Shown: positions 1-7,007, numbered from the stretch's first letter. The stretch: 7,411 bases of DNA from an uncultured Clostridia bacterium (GCA_945622055.1 CALZBV010000123.1:1-7411); one strand, 5' to 3'. Translations and numbers: made by a program. Notes: a model not told the origin generated them from the letters alone.

Positions 1-351
1 GAGCGTGTGGAAGGTACGTCAAAATGGTCGTTAAAACGTCTGGTGGGACTTGCGGTAACAGCAGTCACCTCCTATACCTCGGCACCGCTTCATTGCGTTA
101 CCTTTTTTGGTGTACTTATGTTGCTTTGCACAATTGTGCTGGGAATCCAGACGCTGTTCATGAAGTTTTCGGGACGTGCACAGGATGGATTTACGACAGT
201 TATTTTGCTCCTTTTGTTTATCGGAAGCATGATTATGATCAGTCTGGGCATTATTGGATTGTATCTGATGAAAATATATCATGAAATCAAAGCAAGACCG
301 CGATATCTGACCTCGCAAGTGATTCGTCGCGGAGAGGAGGAGCGCGAATGA
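1..351 (+). CDS. Polyprenyl-phosphate sugar synthase (GtrB-type GT2), C-terminal part only
   Basis: This is the 3' end of a gene that begins left of the window; the frame is open from base 1 and 116 residues remain before the TGA. The visible part starts with GTSKWSLKRL, the counterpart of the conserved G-S-K-[YW]-x-L-[RK]-[RK]-L segment that leads from the catalytic GT2 domain of GtrB/ArnC/DPMS-like enzymes into their membrane tail. Two hydrophobic helices follow (about bases 80-155 and 190-270), ending in an amphipathic IYHEIKARPRYL segment, also typical of that family (IY-E-K-RP-Y). The catalytic DxD region is outside the window. Family members transfer a sugar from a nucleotide sugar to undecaprenyl (or dolichyl) phosphate on the cytoplasmic face. 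The gene overlaps the next by ATGA, suggesting translational coupling with the large membrane protein that could use its product. The sugar cannot be predicted. Confidence 0.85.
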   Translation, partial: ERVEGTSKWSLKRLVGLAVTAVTSYTSAPLHCVTFFGVLMLLCTIVLGIQTLFMKFSGRAQDGFTTVILLLLFIGSMIMISLGIIGLYLMKIYHEIKARPRYLTSQVIRRGEEERE

Positions 352-2468
352 TTGGATTTTTATATCTTGCAATTGCCGGCCTGTTTGGTTATGGCATTTG
401 TGAATTCTTTTTCCCGGGCTTAAGACTGACCGGTGAGAAGACCTTTGACGGGAAGGAGCTGAAGCTGTCACGTTACCTGATTGCAGTTCCGGCCTGGGGG
501 GTTGCAGGACTGATACCGTTAACCTGGGCAACTTACCTTCTGGCCTATGTGCTTAAGGTATCTGGTGGACAGGAGTATCCGCTTGGAATGGCAAATGCAG
601 TTGTGATGCCGGTGTTTGGGCTGCTTGGAGTGCTTCTCAGCTTTCTTTCATACCACAAAGAAAAAGGGAATGAGCAAAAGCTCACGGTTGCAACAAAACT
701 TACGATTGGTGAAATCGTGTTTTTATGTGCGACGGCAGCACTCGTAATCCGCATGATGTTTTTGACGTTTTTTGTTTCGAAGGGAACGCTGTATGTCGGC
801 CTTTCGGTATTCAGCGACTTTGCACCGCATCTTGGAATGATACGTTCCTTCTCTTACGGCAATAATTTCCCAACGTCATATTCCCACTTTGCAGGGGAAG
901 ATATCCGGTATCATTTCCTTTTTCAGTTTTTGGTGGGCAATTTGGAATTTCTTGGAATGCGCCTTGATTTTGCATTTAACATTCCAAGCATTTTCGGAAT
1001 GCTGTCCACCTGCGTTCTGTTGTATGCGCTTGCGGCACGATTGACCGGAAAACGGGTGATTGGATATCTGACGACGCTGTTTTTCCTGTTCCGCTCCTCG
1101 CCGAGCTTTTTCCGTTATCTGGCAACCCTGCCAAAGGGCGGAGTGATAAAGGGGCTTAACGAGCAGACCGAGTTTATTTCCTTTACCCAGAATGAAGGCT
1201 GGGGCTTTTGGAACCTGAATGTTTACTGCAACCAGAGACATCTTGCACTTGCACTTGCAGCCATGCTTCTGGCACTTCACTTTTTCCTGCCGTATTTGTA
1301 CGCAATGGGAGATAAACTAAAGAAGCTTGGAATTAAGCAGGAGAGCAGGGAAAGTGAGAACGGTCCGGAGAAAATCAAAAATGCAATCAGCCGTTTCCCG
1401 GTCTATGTGAAGGAGCTGTTTTTCTCCAAGGGGGCGTTTTTGACGCTGCATCCGTTACAGGCGCTGCTCCTTGGCGTTTTGCTCGGAGGACTGGCATTCT
1501 TTAACGGTTCTGTTTTGATTGCGACCTGCGCGATGCTATTTTTTATGGCTGCATTTTCGGACCGAAGACTGGATTATCTGATTACGGCTATGGTTGCACT
1601 TGCTTTGTCCCTGCTGGAATCTAGGCTGTTTGTCGAGGGGGCGGTTGTTTCTCCGAAGTATTATTTTGGATTCCTTGCGGACAATAAAACTTTTTTCGGG
1701 GCAGTGGACTATATGGTTCAGCTCTGGGGAATTTTACTTGTTTTTTTGGCAGGCTATCTTCTTTTGGGTACAGGAATCAAACGTTATCTGGTGTTTGTTT
1801 TCTCCGTTCCGCTTTTGCTGGCATTTACGTTATCCCTTACGGTCGATATCGGAGTAAACCATAAGTTTGTCATTATGGCGGAGATGTTACTTTCCGTGTT
1901 CCCGGCGATTGTGATTGCAAAGCTTATGGAACGGGACTGCGGCTTTCTTTCCGGACGGTTATGGATGCGCAGGGTGGCAGCGGCGGTGCTGATAGTGCTG
2001 CTTACGATTACCGGTATTTTTGAGTATGTGATTGTAGAGAGGAGAAATCAGAAGGAGAACAATCTCACCTTCAGAATGGATGATCCGGTGACCTTGTGGC
2101 TGAAGGAAAATGCGGATTCGGATGACATTATTCTTTCTTCCTGGTACCATCTGCACAGAGTAGTGTTAGGAGGTGGCATGCTCTACTACGGATGGCCGTA
2201 TTATGCATGGTCTGCAGGCTATGATACCCAGTATCGGGAAAGAATGGTTGCCTCCATGTTTTCTGCATCCAGTCCGGAGCGGCTTTCCAAGCTGATTTCG
2301 GAAAACAATATTCGTTACATTATTGTGGACCGTGATGCAAGGGAGAATGATTCGTATCTTGTGCGCGAAGATGTGATTTCTGCGACATATGAGGCTGTAT
2401 ATACCGAGGGTGAGAATGAGTGGAAATTTACCATTTATGATACAACGAAGAGAGTAGGAAAGGAGTAA
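348..2468 (+). CDS. Polytopic membrane protein, probable GT-C glycosyltransferase, DUF2298-like
   Basis: A 706-aa integral membrane protein with roughly a dozen hydrophobic segments and a soluble C-terminal domain (about residues 563-706). The start is ATG 348, with GGAGAGGAGG at 331-340 seven bases upstream and an ATGA overlap with the preceding GT2 gene. Seen in the sequence: an extracytoplasmic first-loop motif SDFAPH (156-161, acidic D157), FAG-x-D-I-RYHF-x-x-Q (181-193), NVYCNQRH (291-298), LAFFNG (382-387), and D-x-x-VNHKF (500-507). These lie in the same order as the DUF2298 landmarks of the 797-aa protein two genes downstream (D174, FSG-NYYY-x-x-Q, GDLH, QMTNYWD, RANTMFK), and both end with an Ile/Val-rich segment (IRYIIVD versus VDYLYVG). 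I therefore infer a GT-C fold enzyme that transfers a sugar from a polyprenyl-phosphate donor outside the membrane. Residues 321-345 are a charged, probably cytoplasmic linker. Neither activity nor acceptor is shown by the sequence; an unrelated transporter-like role is not excluded. Confidence 0.8.
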   Translation: MIGFLYLAIAGLFGYGICEFFFPGLRLTGEKTFDGKELKLSRYLIAVPAWGVAGLIPLTWATYLLAYVLKVSGGQEYPLGMANAVVMPVFGLLGVLLSFLSYHKEKGNEQKLTVATKLTIGEIVFLCATAALVIRMMFLTFFVSKGTLYVGLSVFSDFAPHLGMIRSFSYGNNFPTSYSHFAGEDIRYHFLFQFLVGNLEFLGMRLDFAFNIPSIFGMLSTCVLLYALAARLTGKRVIGYLTTLFFLFRSSPSFFRYLATLPKGGVIKGLNEQTEFISFTQNEGWGFWNLNVYCNQRHLALALAAMLLALHFFLPYLYAMGDKLKKLGIKQESRESENGPEKIKNAISRFPVYVKELFFSKGAFLTLHPLQALLLGVLLGGLAFFNGSVLIATCAMLFFMAAFSDRRLDYLITAMVALALSLLESRLFVEGAVVSPKYYFGFLADNKTFFGAVDYMVQLWGILLVFLAGYLLLGTGIKRYLVFVFSVPLLLAFTLSLTVDIGVNHKFVIMAEMLLSVFPAIVIAKLMERDCGFLSGRLWMRRVAAAVLIVLLTITGIFEYVIVERRNQKENNLTFRMDDPVTLWLKENADSDDIILSSWYHLHRVVLGGGMLYYGWPYYAWSAGYDTQYRERMVASMFSASSPERLSKLISENNIRYIIVDRDARENDSYLVREDVISATYEAVYTEGENEWKFTIYDTTKRVGKE

Positions 2469-2471
2469 GGT

Positions 2472-3566
2472 ATGAGATTTGATTATGTAGTGGTAGGGGC
2501 AGGACTTGCTGGTCTGACGATAGCTGAGCGGATTGCCGGGGTGCTTGACAAAAAGGTTCTGATTATTGAAAAAAGAGGTCATATCGGCGGTACTGTATAT
2601 GATTCCTATAACGAGGAAGGTGTGCTGATTCACAACTATGGACCGCATATTTTCCATACGAATGATAAGGAGGTTTATGATTACCTCAGCCGGTTCACGA
2701 AATGGAATGATTTCTGGCATCGTGTGCTTTCCTATGTTGATGGAAATCTTGTTCCGATGCCGATTACCGTAGAGACAGTAAACAAGCTGTACAATCTGAA
2801 TCTGAGCAGCTTTGAGGTAGAGGACTTCTTCAAAAAATATGCGGTTGACATCCCTGAGGTAAAGACAAGTAAGGACGTGGTGCTTTGCAGGGTCGGCGAG
2901 GAAATTTACCATAAGTTTTTTGAAAACTATACGAAAAAGCAGTGGGGACTGGATCCGGCAGAGATTGATACCTCTGTTATTTCCCGTATTCCGATTCGTA
3001 CGAACCGTGATACAAGATATTTTGCTGACCGTTATCAGGGCATGCCGCGTCATGGTTACACGAAGATGTGTGAGAATATGGTAAAAAATCCGAACATCAA
3101 GCTTTTATTGAATACCGATTACAAGGAAGTGATTGACGAGCTGGAGTATGATGCACTCATTTACACGGGACCGACCGATTACTTCTATGATTACAAGTAC
3201 GGAAAAATGGCATATCGCAGTATCCGTTTCGAGTTTGAAACGTTTGACTGTGATTCCTATCAGGAGGCTCCGGTTGTTAACTATCCGAACGACTATGATT
3301 TCACAAGAATTACCGAGTTTAAGAAGCTGACCTGGCAGAAGCATGACAAAACCACGATTTTAAAGGAATTTCCGAATTCGGACGGAGAACCGTATTATCC
3401 TTTCCCGACAGCAGAATACAAGGAGCAGTTCGCGAAGTACCGCGCTGAGATGGAAAAGGAAACAAAGGTATTTTTCCTCGGAAGACTGGCGGAATACCGT
3501 TACTATAACATGGATGCGGTAGTACGCAGTGCTCTGGATTTGTTTAAAGAGAAGCTTGCAAAATAA
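2472..3566 (+). CDS. glf: UDP-galactopyranose mutase
   Basis: A 364-aa cytoplasmic flavoenzyme of normal family length that interconverts UDP-galactopyranose and UDP-galactofuranose using reduced FAD; the product feeds galactofuranose-containing surface glycans. The N-terminus carries the FAD Rossmann motif GAGLAG (9-14) followed by the E33-K-R-x-x-x-GG FAD-ribose segment. NYGPHIFHTN (55-64), NYTKKQWG (152-159, active-site Trp158), SRIPIR (171-176), RYQGMPRHGY (187-196), FTRITEFK (277-284) and GRLAEYRYYNMD (337-348) are all family landmarks. By motif alignment R172 and R279 correspond to the catalytic-site arginines known as R174 and R280 in the Klebsiella enzyme, and Y344 to Y349. The position matching Klebsiella D351 is Asn346 here. 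The start is ATG 2472 with AAGGAG at 2460-2465, three bases after the previous stop. It lies between the two GT2/membrane-transferase pairs, which points to galactofuranose being one of the sugars handled by this cluster. Confidence 0.97.
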   Translation: MRFDYVVVGAGLAGLTIAERIAGVLDKKVLIIEKRGHIGGTVYDSYNEEGVLIHNYGPHIFHTNDKEVYDYLSRFTKWNDFWHRVLSYVDGNLVPMPITVETVNKLYNLNLSSFEVEDFFKKYAVDIPEVKTSKDVVLCRVGEEIYHKFFENYTKKQWGLDPAEIDTSVISRIPIRTNRDTRYFADRYQGMPRHGYTKMCENMVKNPNIKLLLNTDYKEVIDELEYDALIYTGPTDYFYDYKYGKMAYRSIRFEFETFDCDSYQEAPVVNYPNDYDFTRITEFKKLTWQKHDKTTILKEFPNSDGEPYYPFPTAEYKEQFAKYRAEMEKETKVFFLGRLAEYRYYNMDAVVRSALDLFKEKLAK

Positions 3567-3579
3567 GAAAGGAAGAAAA

Positions 3580-4308
3580 ATGGATAAACTGTATCTTGTA
3601 ATACCGGCTTATAATGAGCAGGAAACGATTCGACAGGTAATTGCAGACTGGTATCCGGTCGTGGAAAAAACGGGACCGGAGAGTCGTCTGGTAATTGTGG
3701 ATGACGGTAGTAAGGATAGTACCTATGCGATTCTTACCGAAGAGGCAGAGAAAAATCCGCAGATGATTGCGCTGACCAAGCCAAACGGCGGACACGGTGC
3801 AACACTCCTGTATGGTTATAACTATGCACTTGAGCAAGGTGCCGATTTTGTTTTCCAGACAGATTCCGACGGTCAGACCAGAGCGGAGGAGTTTGCACGG
3901 TTCTGGAATTTGCGTAAGGAATATGCCATGGTAATTGGTCACAGAAAGGGACGTCAGGACGGTGCTTCCCGTGTGTTTGTTACGAAGACGCTGAAGCTTG
4001 TCTGCCTGCTGCTGTTCCAGGTGAAGCTTACGGATGCCAATACGCCGTTCCGTCTGATGAAGGCGGACGAGCTGGCAAAGGTTCTGCCGTTGATTCCGAA
4101 GGATTATAATCTTTCTAACGTTGTGATTTCGGTTATTTTTGCAAAGAAAAAGCTTCCGGTAAAGTACATTCCGATTACGTTCCGTCCGAGACAGGGTGGA
4201 GTGAACTCTATCAATATGAAGCGGATTTTCAAGATTGGCAGGCAGGCCGTCGGTGACTTTATCCGCATCAACAAAGTAGTAAATAAGGCTTGTAAGGAAG
4301 GAAAGTAA
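3580..4308 (+). CDS. Soluble DPM1-like family 2 glycosyltransferase
   Basis: A 242-aa GT-A glycosyltransferase, probably a polyprenyl-phosphate hexose synthase of the dolichyl-phosphate-mannose-synthase type. Seen: VIPAYNEQETI (7-17), VDDGSKDST (40-48, nucleotide-sugar binding), NGGHGATLLYGY (69-80), the metal-binding DSD at 95-97 within QTDSDGQ, GHRKGRQDG (120-128), DANTPFRLM (152-160) and a C-terminal FRPRQGGVNSIN stretch (201-212). These follow the DPM1 plan. No C-terminal transmembrane pair is present, unlike the GtrB-type enzyme at the left edge, so membrane contact would come from an amphipathic surface or a partner protein. The start at 3580 is preferred over in-frame ATG 3529 because 3529 lies inside glf, lacks a good ribosome-binding site, and would add a 17-residue extension before the family's usual N-terminus; AAAGGAAG sits just before 3580. 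It lies 13 bases after glf and 11 before the DUF2298 gene, its likely partner. The nucleotide sugar used is unknown; UDP-Galf from Glf is one candidate. Confidence 0.88.
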   Translation: MDKLYLVIPAYNEQETIRQVIADWYPVVEKTGPESRLVIVDDGSKDSTYAILTEEAEKNPQMIALTKPNGGHGATLLYGYNYALEQGADFVFQTDSDGQTRAEEFARFWNLRKEYAMVIGHRKGRQDGASRVFVTKTLKLVCLLLFQVKLTDANTPFRLMKADELAKVLPLIPKDYNLSNVVISVIFAKKKLPVKYIPITFRPRQGGVNSINMKRIFKIGRQAVGDFIRINKVVNKACKEGK

Positions 4309-4319
4309 CGGTAATTGCC

Positions 4320-6713
4320 ATGAAAAAAAAGAACCGGGGGATTGTAATCCTCTTCACAGTACTTGCATTAATTGCTCTTGGAATATGTGCCTCTGTCAGT
4401 GAGAAGCTGCTGCATCCGGAAGATTTTGTTTCCCTGCAGCGCTGGTGGCTGATGTTAATCGGTGTCGGTGTATGCTTTTTTCCGCTGTCTGCACTGATTT
4501 TTAAGAGGTTTGCCGACAAGGGATATTTTTTCTCTAAGGTATTTGGAATTGCAATCGGAGGCTGGGTTATCTGGTTTTTGTCCTCCCTTCACATTGCAAA
4601 GTTCACAGCAACCGGCTGTTTTGTGACCTTGATTTTTTGTGCGGTTGTCTGTTGGGCAGGTGTAGTTTTCTATTGCAGGAGAACGAAGCAGAAGCTGTTG
4701 GAATTTCTTGGAATTACCGACGGTTCGGCTGTAGTTACGAAGGCACTCTGGTATGAATTTGCTTTTCTGGCGTTGTTTTCCGTGCTTGTGTATTTGAAAT
4801 GCTTTCATCCGCAGGCCTACGGAGAAGAGAAGTTCATGGATTACGGTTTCATGATCAGTATGATGAAATCGGATTATATGCCGCCGGAGGATTTCTGGTT
4901 TTCCGGAACGAATTTGAATTATTATTATCTTACACAGTTTTTTGCAACCTATCTGACAAAGCTTGCAGGCGTTTCCGTTGACCACGGCTATAATCTTGCC
5001 CTGATGATGACAGCGTCCTTCTGTGTGATTCTGGTTTATTCACTTGTGTCTGCTGTTTTCCGTACGTATATGAAGGAACGTGCGAACGAAGAACGTGGCC
5101 TTGGGAAGAAAACAATTGCACAGTTTCCGCTTGCAGTAGAGACATACAGCAGAATTGCAGGTGCTTTGTCCGGACTTGCAGTTGCATTTTCCAGCTCCTG
5201 TCATTATTTTGTTTATGGAAGACTGGTGCCGATTTTTCGTGAAATTCTTCAGATTGACGGGTCCTATTCCTACTGGTTTCCGGATGCAACAAGATATATC
5301 GGTCATCAGAGAGAAGGTACGGGAGATAAGACGATTCATGAATTCCCGGCTTATTCCTTTGTTCAGGGAGACCTTCATGCACATGTGGTAAATATTTCCT
5401 TTGTACTGACTCTGCTTGCAGTGCTGTTTGCATGGCTTCTCTGGAGAAAAAACCGCATGAAGCAGGAGGTAGAGAATCCGTCGGAACCGGAGAATCTGAA
5501 GGCATTCCTTATGCGCGAGCTGTTACAGCCACACATCCTTTTACTCAGCTTTCTGATTGGTATTTTCCAAATGACGAACTACTGGGATTTTCCGATTTAC
5601 TTTGTTGTCTGTGGTGCGGTTATTTTAGTATCGAATGCGGTAATCTGCGGATTTTCAGGGAGAACGGTACTGCTTACGGCAGTTCATGCAGCAGAATTTT
5701 TAATCATCGGATTTTTTACCTCACTCATGTTCAGTCTGCGGTTCGACATCATGGCGAGTGGTATCGGTATCTGTGACAAGCATACGGAGCTGTATCAGAT
5801 GATTGTTGTCTGGGCACTTCCGGTTTGCTGTGTATTCGGATATCTGTATATTCTGATTCGTGAAGAGGCAAAGCGCAAGGCCGGGGAGGTGAAACCGGCA
5901 GGACACAAAAATGCATTCTTTGCATGGCTTCAGCACTTAAAGGTTTCAGAGCTGTATCTTCTGATTCTTGGTCTTTGTGCAACCGGACTGGTGCTGATTC
6001 CTGAGGTTGTGTACGTTGTGGATATTTATTCCGGTGATTTTAAGCGGGCCAATACGATGTTCAAGCTGACCTATCAGGCGTTTATCATGTACGGTATCGT
6101 CATGGGAGCCCTGATTGTCCGCCTTCTGCTTTTGGGAAAGAGCGCAAAGCAGAGAATTGCGGGCTTCCTTGTATTGTTCCTGGTGGTAGAAAATCTTGGA
6201 TATTTTGAAAAGGCGTGTGAAACCTGGTTTGGCGAGTACAAAAACCCGGAATACTATAAGACGCTGGATGCGTCGGCATTTTTAGAGGAAGTGCTTCCTA
6301 TGGATGCAAGGGCGATTGACTGGATTAACGAAAATATTGAAGGACGTCCGGTTATTCTGGAAGCACCGGGAGACAGCTATACGGATTATAACCGTGTTTC
6401 TGCATTTACCGGTTGTCCGACCGTTGTTGGCTGGCATACGCATGAGTGGCTCTGGAAGGATGATGTTGCTTCCGTAGATTCCAGAGGCGAGGATGTGCAG
6501 GCAATCTATATCGGCAATGATCCGGAGCTGGCAAAGTTTCTTTTGAAAAAGTACAAGGTGGACTATCTTTACGTCGGACATCTGGAGTATGACAAGTATT
6601 ATGCGAAGTACGGCTTTGATTATGATTATCTCAGATCTCTTGGCGAGGTCGTGTATGATTATGATGAAGGACAGTTCTATCAGACCTTTATTGTAAAGAT
6701 TCAGTACGATTAG
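4320..6713 (+). CDS. DUF2298 / Chlor_Arch_YYY-type membrane protein, probable GT-C transferase
   Basis: A 797-aa polytopic membrane protein matching the DUF2298 (YYY) family, whose members are highly hydrophobic proteins of about 700-900 residues. Landmarks in order: D-K-G-Y (66-69), EKFMDYGF (170-177), PPEDFWFSG-x-NLNYYY (188-203), HEFPAYSFVQGDLHAH (340-355), QMTNYWDFP (417-425), RANTMFK-x-x-YQ (576-586), and a soluble C-terminal domain (about 640-797) with RVSAFTGCPTVVGWHTHEW (692-710) and the KYKVDYLYVG segment (744-753). The family is functionally poorly characterised; the acidic residue in the first large outer loop (D174) and overall layout suggest a GT-C glycosyltransferase using a lipid-phosphate sugar outside the membrane. 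That activity is inference; family membership I consider secure. An N-terminal helix (residues 7-25) supports the 4320 start, although the nearest Shine-Dalgarno-like purine run (4294-4305) is unusually distant. The gene follows the soluble GT2 by 11 bases and is the last of the tightly packed cluster. Confidence 0.93.
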   Translation: MKKKNRGIVILFTVLALIALGICASVSEKLLHPEDFVSLQRWWLMLIGVGVCFFPLSALIFKRFADKGYFFSKVFGIAIGGWVIWFLSSLHIAKFTATGCFVTLIFCAVVCWAGVVFYCRRTKQKLLEFLGITDGSAVVTKALWYEFAFLALFSVLVYLKCFHPQAYGEEKFMDYGFMISMMKSDYMPPEDFWFSGTNLNYYYLTQFFATYLTKLAGVSVDHGYNLALMMTASFCVILVYSLVSAVFRTYMKERANEERGLGKKTIAQFPLAVETYSRIAGALSGLAVAFSSSCHYFVYGRLVPIFREILQIDGSYSYWFPDATRYIGHQREGTGDKTIHEFPAYSFVQGDLHAHVVNISFVLTLLAVLFAWLLWRKNRMKQEVENPSEPENLKAFLMRELLQPHILLLSFLIGIFQMTNYWDFPIYFVVCGAVILVSNAVICGFSGRTVLLTAVHAAEFLIIGFFTSLMFSLRFDIMASGIGICDKHTELYQMIVVWALPVCCVFGYLYILIREEAKRKAGEVKPAGHKNAFFAWLQHLKVSELYLLILGLCATGLVLIPEVVYVVDIYSGDFKRANTMFKLTYQAFIMYGIVMGALIVRLLLLGKSAKQRIAGFLVLFLVVENLGYFEKACETWFGEYKNPEYYKTLDASAFLEEVLPMDARAIDWINENIEGRPVILEAPGDSYTDYNRVSAFTGCPTVVGWHTHEWLWKDDVASVDSRGEDVQAIYIGNDPELAKFLLKKYKVDYLYVGHLEYDKYYAKYGFDYDYLRSLGEVVYDYDEGQFYQTFIVKIQYD

Positions 6714-6798
6714 GATAAAAGAATAATGTACATTTTATTGGACTTGATTTTTGATATCTTATGTTTAGAAGTTAGGAGCAAAAGGAATCAAAAGATAT

Positions 6799-6805
6799 GG
6801 GAGGA
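6799..6805 (+). promoter_or_regulatory. Ribosome binding site deciding the start of the 64-aa gene
   Basis: GGGAGGA, seven bases before ATG 6813. The frame is open further upstream to ATG 6726, but that codon has no Shine-Dalgarno and would add a 29-residue leader of unlike composition, so 6813 is preferred. Confidence 0.8.
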
Positions 6806-6812
6806 CAATAAA

Positions 6813-7007
6813 ATGACAGAAAAAGGTTTTGCGGTAGCATTCATTGGGGCAATTTTTGGACTGGCGTTTTGCGGCGGAGCACTTGCAATTTGTGCGGCAT
6901 TTTGCCTGACCGTAATGGTTGCAATAATCTGGGATGAGGCAAAAAAAGAAGCGAAGGAAGAAAAAAAGCGTTCATTATCTGAAAAACGGTGTAATCTTCC
7001 AGTGTAG
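6813..7007 (+). CDS. Small hydrophobic membrane protein of unknown function, 64 aa
   Basis: I do not recognise this protein. It begins MTEKG, followed by an uninterrupted hydrophobic stretch from about residue 6 to 40 that is rich in Gly, Ala and Phe, contains a G-AIF-G (GxxxG-type) helix-packing pattern at 12-16, a GG at 21-22 and three cysteines (C20, C27, C31). It then changes abruptly to a Lys/Glu-rich tail (41-59, DEAKKEAKEEKKR within it) likely to be helical and in the cytoplasm, and ends with C60. At 35 residues the hydrophobic stretch could be one long helix or two short helices turning at the GG. The strong ribosome-binding site and the clean hydrophobic/charged division argue for a real gene. 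It lies 99 bases after the glycan cluster and 131 before the spore-protein gene; a link to either is not shown. Confidence 0.7.
   Translation: MTEKGFAVAFIGAIFGLAFCGGALAICAAFCLTVMVAIIWDEAKKEAKEEKKRSLSEKRCNLPV

Noticed and set aside
31..531. Antisense open frame of 166 codons at the left end
   Set aside because: It covers the GT2 tail and the start of the 706-aa gene, both strongly supported, and has no start signal or motif.
1242..1259. Three tandem copies of CTTGCA
   Set aside because: They encode part of a Leu-Ala repeat in a membrane helix of the 706-aa protein; this is protein composition, not a DNA element.
2166..3053. Long antisense open frame (295 codons) across the glf start
   Set aside because: It straddles two well-supported + strand genes, has no ribosome-binding site or recognisable domain, and is explained by the codon pattern of the sense genes.
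4930..5505. Antisense open frame of 191 codons inside the DUF2298 gene
   Set aside because: It lies wholly within a coding region with clear family motifs; the translation is low-complexity and shows no domain.
6738..6765. Possible sigma-A promoter TTGGAC-N16-TATGTT before the 64-aa gene
   Set aside because: Only 3 of 6 and 4 of 6 consensus matches with 16-base spacing in an AT-rich spacer; too weak to report as a feature.
6754..6798. Inverted repeat ATATCTT / AAGATAT upstream of the 64-aa gene
   Set aside because: Seven AT-rich pairs around a 31-base loop are expected by chance in such sequence and would form a weak structure.
6941..6968. Slippery heptamers A-AAA-AAA and A-AAA-AAG in frame, suggesting -1 frameshifting
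   Set aside because: They are lysine codons in a Lys/Glu-rich tail; slipping at the second site would add only a few residues before a stop, and no downstream stimulatory hairpin is evident.
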